DNA from: Mycobacterium sp. OTB74
GTDB taxonomy: Bacteria > Actinomycetota > Actinomycetes > Mycobacteriales > Mycobacteriaceae
Direction: 5' to 3'
Assembly: GCF_029892685.1 (NCBI RefSeq)
Contig: NZ_JARXVD010000002.1
Coordinates: 310,001 to 374,000 of the forward strand
Length of the DNA stretch: 64,000 bases
The translations under genes and the position numbers were made by a program. The notes below the pieces were generated by a model, which searched no databases, was not told the DNA's origin, and worked only from the letters and a program-made list of their open reading frames with translations. Of this stretch, positions 8,758 through 16,598 are shown piece after piece; the first letter of the stretch is position 1; each line of letters opens with the position of its first letter.

Positions 8758-9900
8758 ATGACCGAACAGCAAGGGAATTCGGACGCTGCGGGGGTGATCC
8801 GGGAATTCATCGGAACGGACTCCCCGACCGCACCGCGCGCCGGCTCGGGCGGCCATCCGTGCCAGGGCATCTATTACCGGAGTGCGGGCCGTAAACCCAC
8901 GGTGGCCATGATCGCCACGCACTATCAAATCGACTTCTCTGAACACTATCTGGCCGAGTACATGGCCACCCGCGGCGTCGGGTTCCTGGGGTGGAACACC
9001 CGGTTCCGTGGCTATGAGGCCAACTTCCTGCTAGACCACGCGCTGGTGGACATCGGTGTCGGTATGCGCTGGCTGCGCGAGGTCGCGGGCGTGGAAACCG
9101 TCATCCTCCTTGGTAACTCAGGTGGTGGCTCGCTGATGGCGGCATACCAATCGCAGGCGCTCGACCCACACATCACCCCATTGGGGGGCATGCGACCGGC
9201 AACCGGCCTCACCGAGTTGCCACCGGCCGACGGCTACGTCTCCAGTGCCGCTCATCCGGGACGCCCGGACGTACTCACCGCCTGGATGGACGGTTCGGTC
9301 ACCGACGAAAATGACGCTCTGGCAACCGATCCCGATCTCGACCCGTTCAATGACCGCAACGGCCCGGCATTCTCCGCCGATTTCGTCGAGCGCTACCGCA
9401 ACGCCCAGATCGCCCGCAACCACGCCATCACCGACTGGGTCGAGAACGAATACAAACGCGTCCGGGCAGCAGGGTTCCTGGACCGGCCATTCACCGTCAT
9501 GCGCACCTGGGCGGACCTGCGCATGATCGACCCCACCCTGGAGCCGACCAAACGCCAGCCGAACCTGTGCTACGCCGGGGTGCCGGCGCGGGCCAACCGC
9601 TCGGCGAACGGCATCGCCGCGGCCTGCACCCTGCGCAACTGGCTGGGTATGTGGAGCCTGCGGCACGCCCAGACGCGGGCCGAGCCGCATCTGGCGCTGG
9701 TCGACAGCCCCGCTCTGGTCATCAACGCCGAACAGGACACCGGCGTGTATCCCACTGACGCCCAACGCATTTTCGATGCACTGGACAGCACCGACAAGAC
9801 GCTGTGCGCCATCGACTCCGACCACTACTTCACCACACCGGGCGCCCGCGATGAACAGGCCGACACCATCGCGTCCTGGATTGCCAAGCGATGGAACTGA
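8758..9900 (+). CDS. Alpha/beta hydrolase (Rv0272c-like)
   Basis: A 380-residue alpha/beta-hydrolase fold protein. The nucleophile elbow is GNSGGG with Ser121; a late acid (INAEQDTGVYP) and a His in DSDHYF supply the probable rest of the triad. The family is uncharacterised but is found next to fadE6 in M. tuberculosis, suggesting action on a lipid or CoA-ester. It starts 6 bases after the TetR stop and its own stop overlaps a downstream ATG, so it is part of an operon. Confidence 0.85.
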   Translation: MTEQQGNSDAAGVIREFIGTDSPTAPRAGSGGHPCQGIYYRSAGRKPTVAMIATHYQIDFSEHYLAEYMATRGVGFLGWNTRFRGYEANFLLDHALVDIGVGMRWLREVAGVETVILLGNSGGGSLMAAYQSQALDPHITPLGGMRPATGLTELPPADGYVSSAAHPGRPDVLTAWMDGSVTDENDALATDPDLDPFNDRNGPAFSADFVERYRNAQIARNHAITDWVENEYKRVRAAGFLDRPFTVMRTWADLRMIDPTLEPTKRQPNLCYAGVPARANRSANGIAAACTLRNWLGMWSLRHAQTRAEPHLALVDSPALVINAEQDTGVYPTDAQRIFDALDSTDKTLCAIDSDHYFTTPGARDEQADTIASWIAKRWN

Positions 9901-11048
9901 ATTCGCCACCGCGCGGGCACGCGCAAAATTCAACACCGCGCGGGGACGCGCAAAATTCAGCACCGCGCGGGCACGCGCAAACTTCAGCACCGCGCGGGCA
10001 CGCGCAAAATTCAGCACCGCGCGGGCACGCGCAAAATTCAGCACCGCGCGGGCACGCGCAAAATTCAGCACCGCGCGGGCACGCGCAAAATTCAGCACTG
10101 CGGGTGCTGGCGCACTTCACCCCCGGCCCCAGAGTCACCGAATTCATCGCACCCCTGACCGATCTGGTTGACGTCCGATTCTGCGCCGAGGACGACGACC
10201 TCACGTTCTACCGCGGGCTGGCCGATGCCCAGGTGCTCTGGCATGTGCTGCGTCCAGTCAGTGCCGCCGATTTGGTTCGCGCGCCGCAGCTGAAACTGGT
10301 CCACAAGCTCGGCGCAGGCGTCAACACCATCGACGTCGAGGCCGCCACCTCGCTGGGCATCGCGGTGGCCAACATGCCTGGGGCCAATGCGCCCTCTGTG
10401 GCCGAGGGCACCGTCATGCTGATGCTCGCCGCGCTGCGGCGCCTGCCCACCCTCGACCGCGCCACCCGCGCCGGCTGCGGTTGGCCGACCGACCCGACTC
10501 TGGGCGAGACGGTCCGCGACATCGGCAGTTGCACCGTCGGATTGATCGGATACGGCAACATCGCCCAGCGGGTGGAGACCATCGTGACCGCCATGGGGGC
10601 CACCGTCGTACACACCAATTCCCGTGGCGCACAGGGACACCCCGGCTGGCGCACGCTCGCCGAGCTGCTGGCCGAAAGCGACATCGTCTCACTGCACCTG
10701 CCCCTGACCGAGCAGACCGCCGGAATGCTCGACGCCACGGCGCTGGCCCGCATGAAACCCGGGTCGGTACTGGTGAACACCTCCCGCGGCGCCGTGATCG
10801 ACGAGCCCGCCCTAGTGCAGGCGCTGCACGGCGGCCCACTGTCCGCCGCCGGTCTGGACGTCTTCGCCACCGAGCCCGTCGACCCGGAAAATCCATTGCT
10901 GACCATGGACAACGTCGTGGTCAGCCCGCACGTCACCTGGTACACCGCGGACACCATGAGGCGCTACCTCACCGTTGCGGTGGACAACTGCCAACGGCTG
11001 GCTGAGGGCCGACCACTGGCCAACGTAGTGAACGAAGTGAACCTCTAG
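9891..11048 (+). CDS. D-2-hydroxyacid dehydrogenase with repetitive N-terminal extension
   Basis: The conserved body (about 314 residues from 10104) is a D-isomer-specific 2-hydroxyacid dehydrogenase that reduces 2-ketoacids with NAD(P)H. It has the dinucleotide motif GYGNIA, catalytic Arg in NTSRGAV, Glu in ATEPVD and His in SPHVTW. From the ATG at 9891, which overlaps the hydrolase stop, the protein would carry a 70-residue N-terminal tract of nine-residue units (NSAPRGHAQ) encoded by the 27-bp repeats. The alternative start GTG at 10104 gives a normal-length enzyme. Neither start has a strong ribosome binding site. The long form is listed because its ATG is coupled to the preceding gene; the repeat may equally be non-coding. 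Confidence 0.75.
   Translation: MELNSPPRGHAQNSTPRGDAQNSAPRGHAQTSAPRGHAQNSAPRGHAQNSAPRGHAQNSAPRGHAQNSALRVLAHFTPGPRVTEFIAPLTDLVDVRFCAEDDDLTFYRGLADAQVLWHVLRPVSAADLVRAPQLKLVHKLGAGVNTIDVEAATSLGIAVANMPGANAPSVAEGTVMLMLAALRRLPTLDRATRAGCGWPTDPTLGETVRDIGSCTVGLIGYGNIAQRVETIVTAMGATVVHTNSRGAQGHPGWRTLAELLAESDIVSLHLPLTEQTAGMLDATALARMKPGSVLVNTSRGAVIDEPALVQALHGGPLSAAGLDVFATEPVDPENPLLTMDNVVVSPHVTWYTADTMRRYLTVAVDNCQRLAEGRPLANVVNEVNL
9900..10098 (+). repeat. 27-bp tandem repeat array (7 full copies plus a partial)
   Basis: Seven consecutive 27-bp units run from 9900 to 10088, followed by a 10-bp partial copy. The consensus unit begins AATTCAGCACCGCGCGGGCA and ends CGCGCAA. Units 1 and 2 are degenerate, units 3, 5, 6 and 7 are identical, and unit 4 has one change. 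The unit is a multiple of three and open on both strands. It is a VNTR-like minisatellite between the hydrolase and dehydrogenase genes. Confidence 0.95.
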
Positions 11049-11153
11049 ACAACCCACACCGTGGTGTGAGTACGCTCGGACCAACCCACCGGTTATTTGA
11101 CCCGACTCGGGTTACGGAAAGCTCAATGCGGAGCCCGGTCACAGGAGGCAACC

Positions 11154-13334
11154 ATGCCCATCGCGATCACGTCCGAGCACAACGACCTAGCCGACTCGGT
11201 CCGGTCACTGGTAGCGCGGGTGGCGCCGTCGGAGGTTCTGCACGAGGCGCTGGAGACGGCGATCAGCAATCCGCCGCCGTACTGGAGTGCCGCGGCCGAA
11301 CAGGGCCTGCAAGGCCTGCATCTTTCGGAAGCCGTTGGTGGACAGGGCTTCGGCAACCTGGAACTGGCCATCGCCCTCGCAGAGTTCGGCTACGGAGCCG
11401 TGCCCGGTCCGTTCGTGCCGTCGGCCATCGCCAGCGCGCTGATCTCGGCGCACGACGCCGAGTCAGCCCTGCTGCAGCCGCTGGCCTCGGGCGCGACGAT
11501 CGCCGCCTACGCGGCCGAATCCGGTTTGACTTCCACCAAGCAGGGCGATGCCCTGGTGATCAGCGGCGAAGCCCGCGCGGTCCCCGCCGCTGCACAGGCC
11601 TCGCTGCTGGTGGTGCCGGTCGACGGCGGCGCGCACTGGGTGGTGCTGGATGCCGACCGTCTCACCGTCGACGCGGTACAGAGTGTCGATCCACTACGCC
11701 CCATTGCAAACGTGCGCGCTGACGCCGTCGAGGTCGCTGTTGATCGGGTGTTGACAGGACTGAGCAGTGCCCGCGCTCGGGCCCTGATCACCACGCTGCT
11801 GTCGGCCGAATGTGTCGGTGTGGCGCGCTGGGCTACCGACACCGCCGCCGAGTACGCCAAGATCCGCGAACAGTTCGGCCGCCCGATCGGACAGTTCCAG
11901 GCCGTCAAGCACAAGTGCGCCAACATGATCGCCGAAACCGAGCGGGCCACTGGCGCGGTCTGGGATGCCGCGCGGGCCCTGGACGACGCCAGCGAATCGG
12001 ACACGCACTACGAGTTCGCCGCCGCGGTCGCGGCCACCCTGGCCCCGGCCGCCGTCCAGCACTGCACTCAGGACTGCATCCAGGTGCACGGCGGCATCGG
12101 CTTCACCTGGGAACACGACACCAACGTCTATTACCGTCGGGCCATCGCCCTGGTAGCTGGGTTCGGTCGTGCCGCTGACCATCCGCAGCAGGTGGTGGAC
12201 CTGGCCACGAGCACCGGAATGCGGTCCATCGACATCGACCTGGATCCGGACACCGAGAAGTTGCGCGCCGAAATCCGCGCGGAAGTCGCCGCACTCAAAG
12301 CGATTCCGAGTGGCCCCGAGCGCAAGACAGCCATCACAGAAGGCGGCTGGGTGCAGCCGCACTTGCCGACTCCCTGGGGCCGGGCAGCCCCGCCGATCGA
12401 GCAGATCATCATCGCCCAGGAATTCAGCACCGGCAGGGTGCGTCGGCCTCAGATGGGCATCGCGGCCTGGATCATTCCGTCCATCGTCGCGTTCGGCAGC
12501 GACAAGCAGAAGCAGGATTTCCTGCCGCCGACGTTCCACGGCGACATGATCTGGTGCCAGCTGTTCTCCGAACCCGGCGCCGGCAGCGACCTGGCCGGCC
12601 TGACCACCAAAGCCGTGAAGGTCGACGGCGGCTGGCGCATCACGGGTCAGAAGATCTGGACCACCGGCGCACAGTACGCGGAATGGGGCGCGCTGCTGGC
12701 CCGCACCGACTCGAGCGCCCCGAAACACCAAGGGATCACGTACTTCCTGCTCGACATGAAGAGCCCCGGCGTAGAGGTCAAACCGCTGCGTGAACTGACC
12801 GGCAACGCGATGTTCAACACCGTCTTCATCGACGACGTGTTCGTGCCCGACGACTTGGTTCTCGGCCAGGTGAACCGCGGTTGGGAGGTCAGCCGTAACA
12901 CCCTGACCAACGAGCGAGTGTCGATCGGCAGCAGCGAACCGCCGTTCCTGGCCAGCCTGGACCAGTTCGTCGAATTCCTCAAAGACGGTCAGTTCGACGA
13001 CATTCAGCGGTACGAGGCCGGCCGGTTGATCGCCGAAGGCCACGCCGCCAAGTTGCTGAACATGCGCTCGACCCTGCTGACGCTGTCCGGCGGCGATCCG
13101 ATGCCCGCAGCCGCCATCTCCAAACTGCTGTCGATGAAGACTGGGCAGGGCTATGCCGAATTCGGCGTCGCATCATTCGGCGGCGAAGCGATCATCGGTG
13201 ATCCGCAACAACTTTCGGGACGCTGGGACGAGTATCTGCTCGCCGGTCGCGCTACCACGATCTACGGCGGCACCTCCGAGGTCCAGCTGAACATCATCGC
13301 CGAACGCCTGCTCGGCCTACCCCGCGACCCGTAA
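11154..13334 (+). CDS. fadE6: Two-domain acyl-CoA dehydrogenase (FadE6-like)
   Basis: A 726-residue fusion of two acyl-CoA dehydrogenase modules: an N-terminal module (about 1-360, ending in CIQVHGGIGFTWEHD) and a C-terminal module (about 380-726) with the FAD-site pattern WCQLFSEPGAGSDLAGL and GQKIWTTGAQ. Such enzymes catalyse the first oxidation step of fatty-acid or sterol side-chain breakdown. The ATG at 11154 has AGGAGG 5 bases upstream; an upstream start at 11097 is not needed. Length agrees with M. tuberculosis FadE6 (about 730). It is adjacent to the hydrolase/dehydrogenase operon and 5 kb from the FadD2-like ligase. Confidence 0.92.
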   Translation: MPIAITSEHNDLADSVRSLVARVAPSEVLHEALETAISNPPPYWSAAAEQGLQGLHLSEAVGGQGFGNLELAIALAEFGYGAVPGPFVPSAIASALISAHDAESALLQPLASGATIAAYAAESGLTSTKQGDALVISGEARAVPAAAQASLLVVPVDGGAHWVVLDADRLTVDAVQSVDPLRPIANVRADAVEVAVDRVLTGLSSARARALITTLLSAECVGVARWATDTAAEYAKIREQFGRPIGQFQAVKHKCANMIAETERATGAVWDAARALDDASESDTHYEFAAAVAATLAPAAVQHCTQDCIQVHGGIGFTWEHDTNVYYRRAIALVAGFGRAADHPQQVVDLATSTGMRSIDIDLDPDTEKLRAEIRAEVAALKAIPSGPERKTAITEGGWVQPHLPTPWGRAAPPIEQIIIAQEFSTGRVRRPQMGIAAWIIPSIVAFGSDKQKQDFLPPTFHGDMIWCQLFSEPGAGSDLAGLTTKAVKVDGGWRITGQKIWTTGAQYAEWGALLARTDSSAPKHQGITYFLLDMKSPGVEVKPLRELTGNAMFNTVFIDDVFVPDDLVLGQVNRGWEVSRNTLTNERVSIGSSEPPFLASLDQFVEFLKDGQFDDIQRYEAGRLIAEGHAAKLLNMRSTLLTLSGGDPMPAAAISKLLSMKTGQGYAEFGVASFGGEAIIGDPQQLSGRWDEYLLAGRATTIYGGTSEVQLNIIAERLLGLPRDP

Positions 13335-13408
13335 GCCCGCGCGATACGGAAAGACCGGCGACCCAGCGCCGCCGCGTCCTCCCGCGTGCAGTGCTACCGT
13401 CGAAGTAG

Positions 13409-13744
13409 GTGGTGGTTGGTATGCCAAACTGGATTCACCGCTCAGCGGTGGGCTGGATTCACCGCTCAACGGTGGTGCGAACACAAGACCTACTACGTCC
13501 GGCCTTCGCAGGCGCGGTAGCAGCCACTTTCGTCATAGCGCCTATCGCGCTGACGCACAGCACGACCAGGTTCGAATCTGACGATTGCGTCAACGGCGTC
13601 ATCCCATGGAATCCCTATGTGGTGAACTGCAACCTGCCGCCCAGGACCATCCCCAAGGTGCGCGGCGCCGCCCCCGACGCCGGCGCCATTATCGCCTGCC
13701 GGAACAAGCCCGGCTGTCTGTCCTGGTATGTCAACGGGCCGTAG
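13409..13744 (+). CDS. Small exported Cys-containing protein, unknown function
   Basis: Up to 111 residues; GTG codons at 13409 and 13412 and an ATG at 13421 are possible starts. After an Arg-containing N-terminal arm there is one hydrophobic stretch (FAGAVAATFVIAPIALTH) that looks like a signal anchor or signal peptide. The mature part has four cysteines (DDC, VNC, IAC, GC) that could make two disulfides, and many Pro/Asn. The N-terminal arm holds an eight-residue repeat (WIHRSAVG/WIHRSTVV) from a 24-bp DNA duplication. No family recognised. Confidence 0.6.
   Translation: MVVGMPNWIHRSAVGWIHRSTVVRTQDLLRPAFAGAVAATFVIAPIALTHSTTRFESDDCVNGVIPWNPYVVNCNLPPRTIPKVRGAAPDAGAIIACRNKPGCLSWYVNGP
13429..13476 (+). 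repeat. 24-bp tandem duplication with internal dyads
   Basis: Two 24-bp units (13429-13452, 13453-13476) differ at two positions. Each contains an ACCGCTCAGCGGT-type dyad and encodes WIHRS plus three residues. It lies at the start of the small exported protein gene. Confidence 0.85.
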
Positions 13745-13800
13745 CAGCGTCGTTCAGCCGAGCCTCCACGCGAACACAGCGTCCGTCATACGTTGAGGGC

Positions 13801-14778
13801 ATGACACCCGTGCCGTTGAGGTCTGAATTGCCGTCGGCTCGGGTACTGAGTCTGGGCGAAGCCTTGATCGACGTCGTCATCAGGGCCGATTCCACCCAGG
13901 AACACGTCGGCGGCAGCCCGCTCAACGTAGCGGTAGGTATGGCCACGTTGGGGCAGCCGACCTGCCTATGTGCGTATTGGGGCAAAGATTCTCGCGGTGA
14001 GGCGGTACGTGGCAGGGCCGAGGCCGCCGGCGTCGAGATCTGCCCGGGCACCGATACCGCGGACCGGACACCGGTGGCATATGCACACATCGACGACAAG
14101 GGCCGCGCCACTTACGACTTCGAACTGACCTGGGCGGTGCCGCACCTGCCCGATCTGTCCCGGTTCGGGCACCTGCACACCGGCAGCATCGCTGCGACGC
14201 TGGAGCCGGGCGGCTCGAGCGTGGTGGACGCGGTAACCCGGATGCGGGACTACGGCACGGTGTCCTACGACCCGAATATCCGTCCGGCCCTGATGCATTC
14301 ACCCGAACTGGTCGCCGAGCGGATCGAGCATCTGGTCGCCATGTCCGACGTGGTGAAGGCCAGCGACGAGGACCTGTCCTGGTTGTATCCCGGGGTATCC
14401 GCCACGGACACCATGAGGCGCTGGGCGCAGGCGGGCCCGGCCCTGGTGGTCGTCACGCGCGGTCAACTGGGCGCCGATGCTCTGCTGGCCAGCAACCACG
14501 AGTTGCTGCACCTGGACAACATGCAGGTTGAGGTCGCAGACACCGTCGGCGCCGGCGACTCGTTCATGGCCGGACTCCTGACCGGATTGCTGGACGCCGG
14601 TCTGCTGGGCTCTGCCCAGGCGCGCCAACGATTTTCGCAAGCCGAATGGCCTGATGTGCAGCCCGCGCTGCACCGCGCGTTGGCCACCAGCGCACTGACT
14701 GTCAGCCATTCCGGGTCCTACGCACCGGCCATGGCAGAGGTCGTCGCGGTTCTGGCCACTGATCCGCTGCTTCGGTAA
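13801..14778 (+). CDS. PfkB family carbohydrate kinase (fructokinase-like)
   Basis: A 325-residue sugar kinase of the ribokinase/PfkB family. It shows the N-terminal GEALID and HVGGSPLNVAVGMATLG (PfkB signature 1) and the C-terminal DTVGAGDSFMAGLL with the catalytic Asp (signature 2). Best guess is a fructokinase, but substrate specificity is not evident. The ATG at 13801 begins the conserved region; longer upstream readings overlap the preceding gene in another frame. No sugar transporter or isomerase adjoins it. Confidence 0.88.
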   Translation: MTPVPLRSELPSARVLSLGEALIDVVIRADSTQEHVGGSPLNVAVGMATLGQPTCLCAYWGKDSRGEAVRGRAEAAGVEICPGTDTADRTPVAYAHIDDKGRATYDFELTWAVPHLPDLSRFGHLHTGSIAATLEPGGSSVVDAVTRMRDYGTVSYDPNIRPALMHSPELVAERIEHLVAMSDVVKASDEDLSWLYPGVSATDTMRRWAQAGPALVVVTRGQLGADALLASNHELLHLDNMQVEVADTVGAGDSFMAGLLTGLLDAGLLGSAQARQRFSQAEWPDVQPALHRALATSALTVSHSGSYAPAMAEVVAVLATDPLLR

Positions 14779-14846
14779 CGCCCTGCGACGGATTTCCCGG
14801 CTCCCGACGGTCTAGATCAATACCAGACCGAAACAAGGGAGCACCG

Positions 14847-15602
14847 ATGCCCAGCACAACAACACCCAACGCACTACCCACCGCCATCGTCACCGGCGCC
14901 AGCCGTGGCTTCGGCCGGGCTATTTCCACCGCACTGGCCGCCGCCGGCTGGCAGGTCGTCGGGGTGGCGAGGACCGCCGCCGATCTCGAATCGGTGCACG
15001 CCGAGGTCGGTGAGCGCTTCGTGCCGGCACCCGGCGACGGCACCGACGAGGCCCTGGCCACACGGCTGATATCTCAATTCCACCCCAGGTTGCTGGTGCT
15101 CAACGCCGGTGCGACCCCACACACGGCGCCGCTCGCCAAGCAGACCTGGGCATCGTTCAGCGAAAACTGGCACACCGATACCCGCCATGTGTTCGGCTGG
15201 ATCAAAGCAGCCCTCAATGCCCCCCTCGCCCCGGGAAGCCTGGTGATTCCGATGTCCAGTGGCGCCGCCTTGCGTGGCTCACCGCTCAGCGGCGGCTATG
15301 CCGGCGCCAAGGCCATGGTGCGGTTCATGTCCAACTACGCCGCCGAGGAAGCCGAGCGAGATGGCCTTGGCATCCGGTTCGTCACGCTGTATCCGATGAT
15401 GTCGCCACAGGGTGTCGGGGCCGCGGGCGTCAGGGCATACGCCGATCAACTGGGCATTGACACCGAAACATTCTTGGCGCGACTGCAGCCGGTCCTGACC
15501 CCAGACATCGTGGCCAAAGCTGTCATTGAACTGGCCACCGGCGACGGCGAAACGGCACCGGCCTACGTACTCACCGGGACCGGCGCGGACCCGGTGCAAT
15601 GA
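14847..15602 (+). CDS. Short-chain dehydrogenase/reductase
   Basis: A 251-residue classical SDR: cofactor motif TGASRGFG at about 16-23, NAG at 86-88, active-site Ser137/138, and Tyr151-x3-Lys155 (GGYAGAKAM). It oxidises or reduces an unknown substrate with NAD(P). AAGGGAG lies 6 bases before the ATG. Its TGA overlaps the ATG of the ECF sigma gene (ATGA at 15599-15602), so the two are translationally coupled and the SDR may be functionally tied to that sigma factor. Confidence 0.9.
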   Translation: MPSTTTPNALPTAIVTGASRGFGRAISTALAAAGWQVVGVARTAADLESVHAEVGERFVPAPGDGTDEALATRLISQFHPRLLVLNAGATPHTAPLAKQTWASFSENWHTDTRHVFGWIKAALNAPLAPGSLVIPMSSGAALRGSPLSGGYAGAKAMVRFMSNYAAEEAERDGLGIRFVTLYPMMSPQGVGAAGVRAYADQLGIDTETFLARLQPVLTPDIVAKAVIELATGDGETAPAYVLTGTGADPVQ

Positions 15603-16573
15603 GGACCGAATTCGATTCTTTGACAGCGCAATTCCGCCCGGAGCTGCTGGCACACTGCTACCGCATCCTCGGCTCGATCCACGATGCCGAGGATCAGGTG
15701 CAGGAGACCTACCTGCGGGCCTGGCGGGGCTTCGACCGTTTCGAGGGCCGTTCGTCGGTGCGGCGGTGGATGTACACCATCGCCACCCGAACCTGCCTGA
15801 CCGCCGCGGAGAACCGGGCCCGGCGACCGCTCCCGTCCGGGCTGGGGCCGCCGGCCGAGGACCACCGCGTAGCCCTCGGCAGCCCGATCGAGCGGGATAC
15901 CGAGATTCCCTGGCTCCAGCCGATCCCGGATGCGCTTGTCTCACCAAGTGACCCGGCAACGGTAGTGGCTGAGCGCGCCGATCTGCGACTGGCCCTGATC
16001 GCGGCACTGCAGCACCTGCCGGCTCGGCAGCGGGCCGCGCTGACCCTGCGTGACGTACTCGCCTTCTCTGCCGCCGATACCGCCGAGATCATGCAGACCT
16101 CGGTCGATGCGGTGGATGCTCTGCTGCGCCGGGCCCGCAGTACCCTGACCCGGGCCGGCGTCAGCGCCGACGACGTCCACGAGCCCGACGATCGGGGCAC
16201 CCAAAAGCTGTTGCAGCGCTATGTTGATGCGTTCAGCCGGGCTGATGCGAACGAATTGATCGAGCTGCTGCGCGCCGACGTCGAATTCGAGATGCCGCCC
16301 ATACCAACATGGTTCAGCGGCAGCACCGCGGTGATCGGCTTCCTGTCCAACCGGGTACTACGTCGCCCCGGCCAGTGGTACGCGGTTCCGACTCGGGCCA
16401 ACGGTCAACCAGCGTTGGCCTTTTACACTCGCGGCGACGACGGTGGTCTGCGAGGCTACGGAATTCAGGTATTGACCTTGCGACAGGGACGCATCGCACG
16501 CATCACCGCGTTCAACGATCCCTCACTGGTGCCGTTGTTCAGCAACCCGCCGACGCTCCCTGTCAACCACTGA
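15599..16573 (+). CDS. ECF sigma factor with C-terminal SnoaL-like domain (SigG/SigJ type)
   Basis: A 324-residue extracytoplasmic-function sigma factor. Region 2 is LLAHCYRILGSIHDAEDQVQ and region 4 is LPARQRAALTLRDVLAFSAA, followed from about residue 195 by a SnoaL/NTF2-like domain ending in VLTLRQGRIARITAFNDPSL. In such ECF groups the C-terminal domain regulates the sigma factor in place of a classical anti-sigma protein; no anti-sigma gene is found nearby. It is translationally coupled to the SDR. SigG-like in architecture but shorter; the exact group would need phylogeny. Confidence 0.88.
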   Translation: MRTEFDSLTAQFRPELLAHCYRILGSIHDAEDQVQETYLRAWRGFDRFEGRSSVRRWMYTIATRTCLTAAENRARRPLPSGLGPPAEDHRVALGSPIERDTEIPWLQPIPDALVSPSDPATVVAERADLRLALIAALQHLPARQRAALTLRDVLAFSAADTAEIMQTSVDAVDALLRRARSTLTRAGVSADDVHEPDDRGTQKLLQRYVDAFSRADANELIELLRADVEFEMPPIPTWFSGSTAVIGFLSNRVLRRPGQWYAVPTRANGQPALAFYTRGDDGGLRGYGIQVLTLRQGRIARITAFNDPSLVPLFSNPPTLPVNH

Positions 16574-16598
16574 GATCGGCCGGTGAGAACGACTGCAA

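Noticed and set aside
9118..10098. Long minus-strand open frame with a repeating LNFARARAV tract
   Set aside because: It is the antisense of the hydrolase gene plus the 27-bp repeats; the repeat is simply open in several frames. No ribosome binding site or family similarity.
9900..10098. Tandem 27-bp repeats as a possible CRISPR array
   Set aside because: Units are directly contiguous with no spacers and no cas genes nearby.
11694..13043. 449-codon minus-strand frame opposite fadE6
   Set aside because: Antisense shadow of a high-GC gene; the plus-strand protein is an unmistakable acyl-CoA dehydrogenase.
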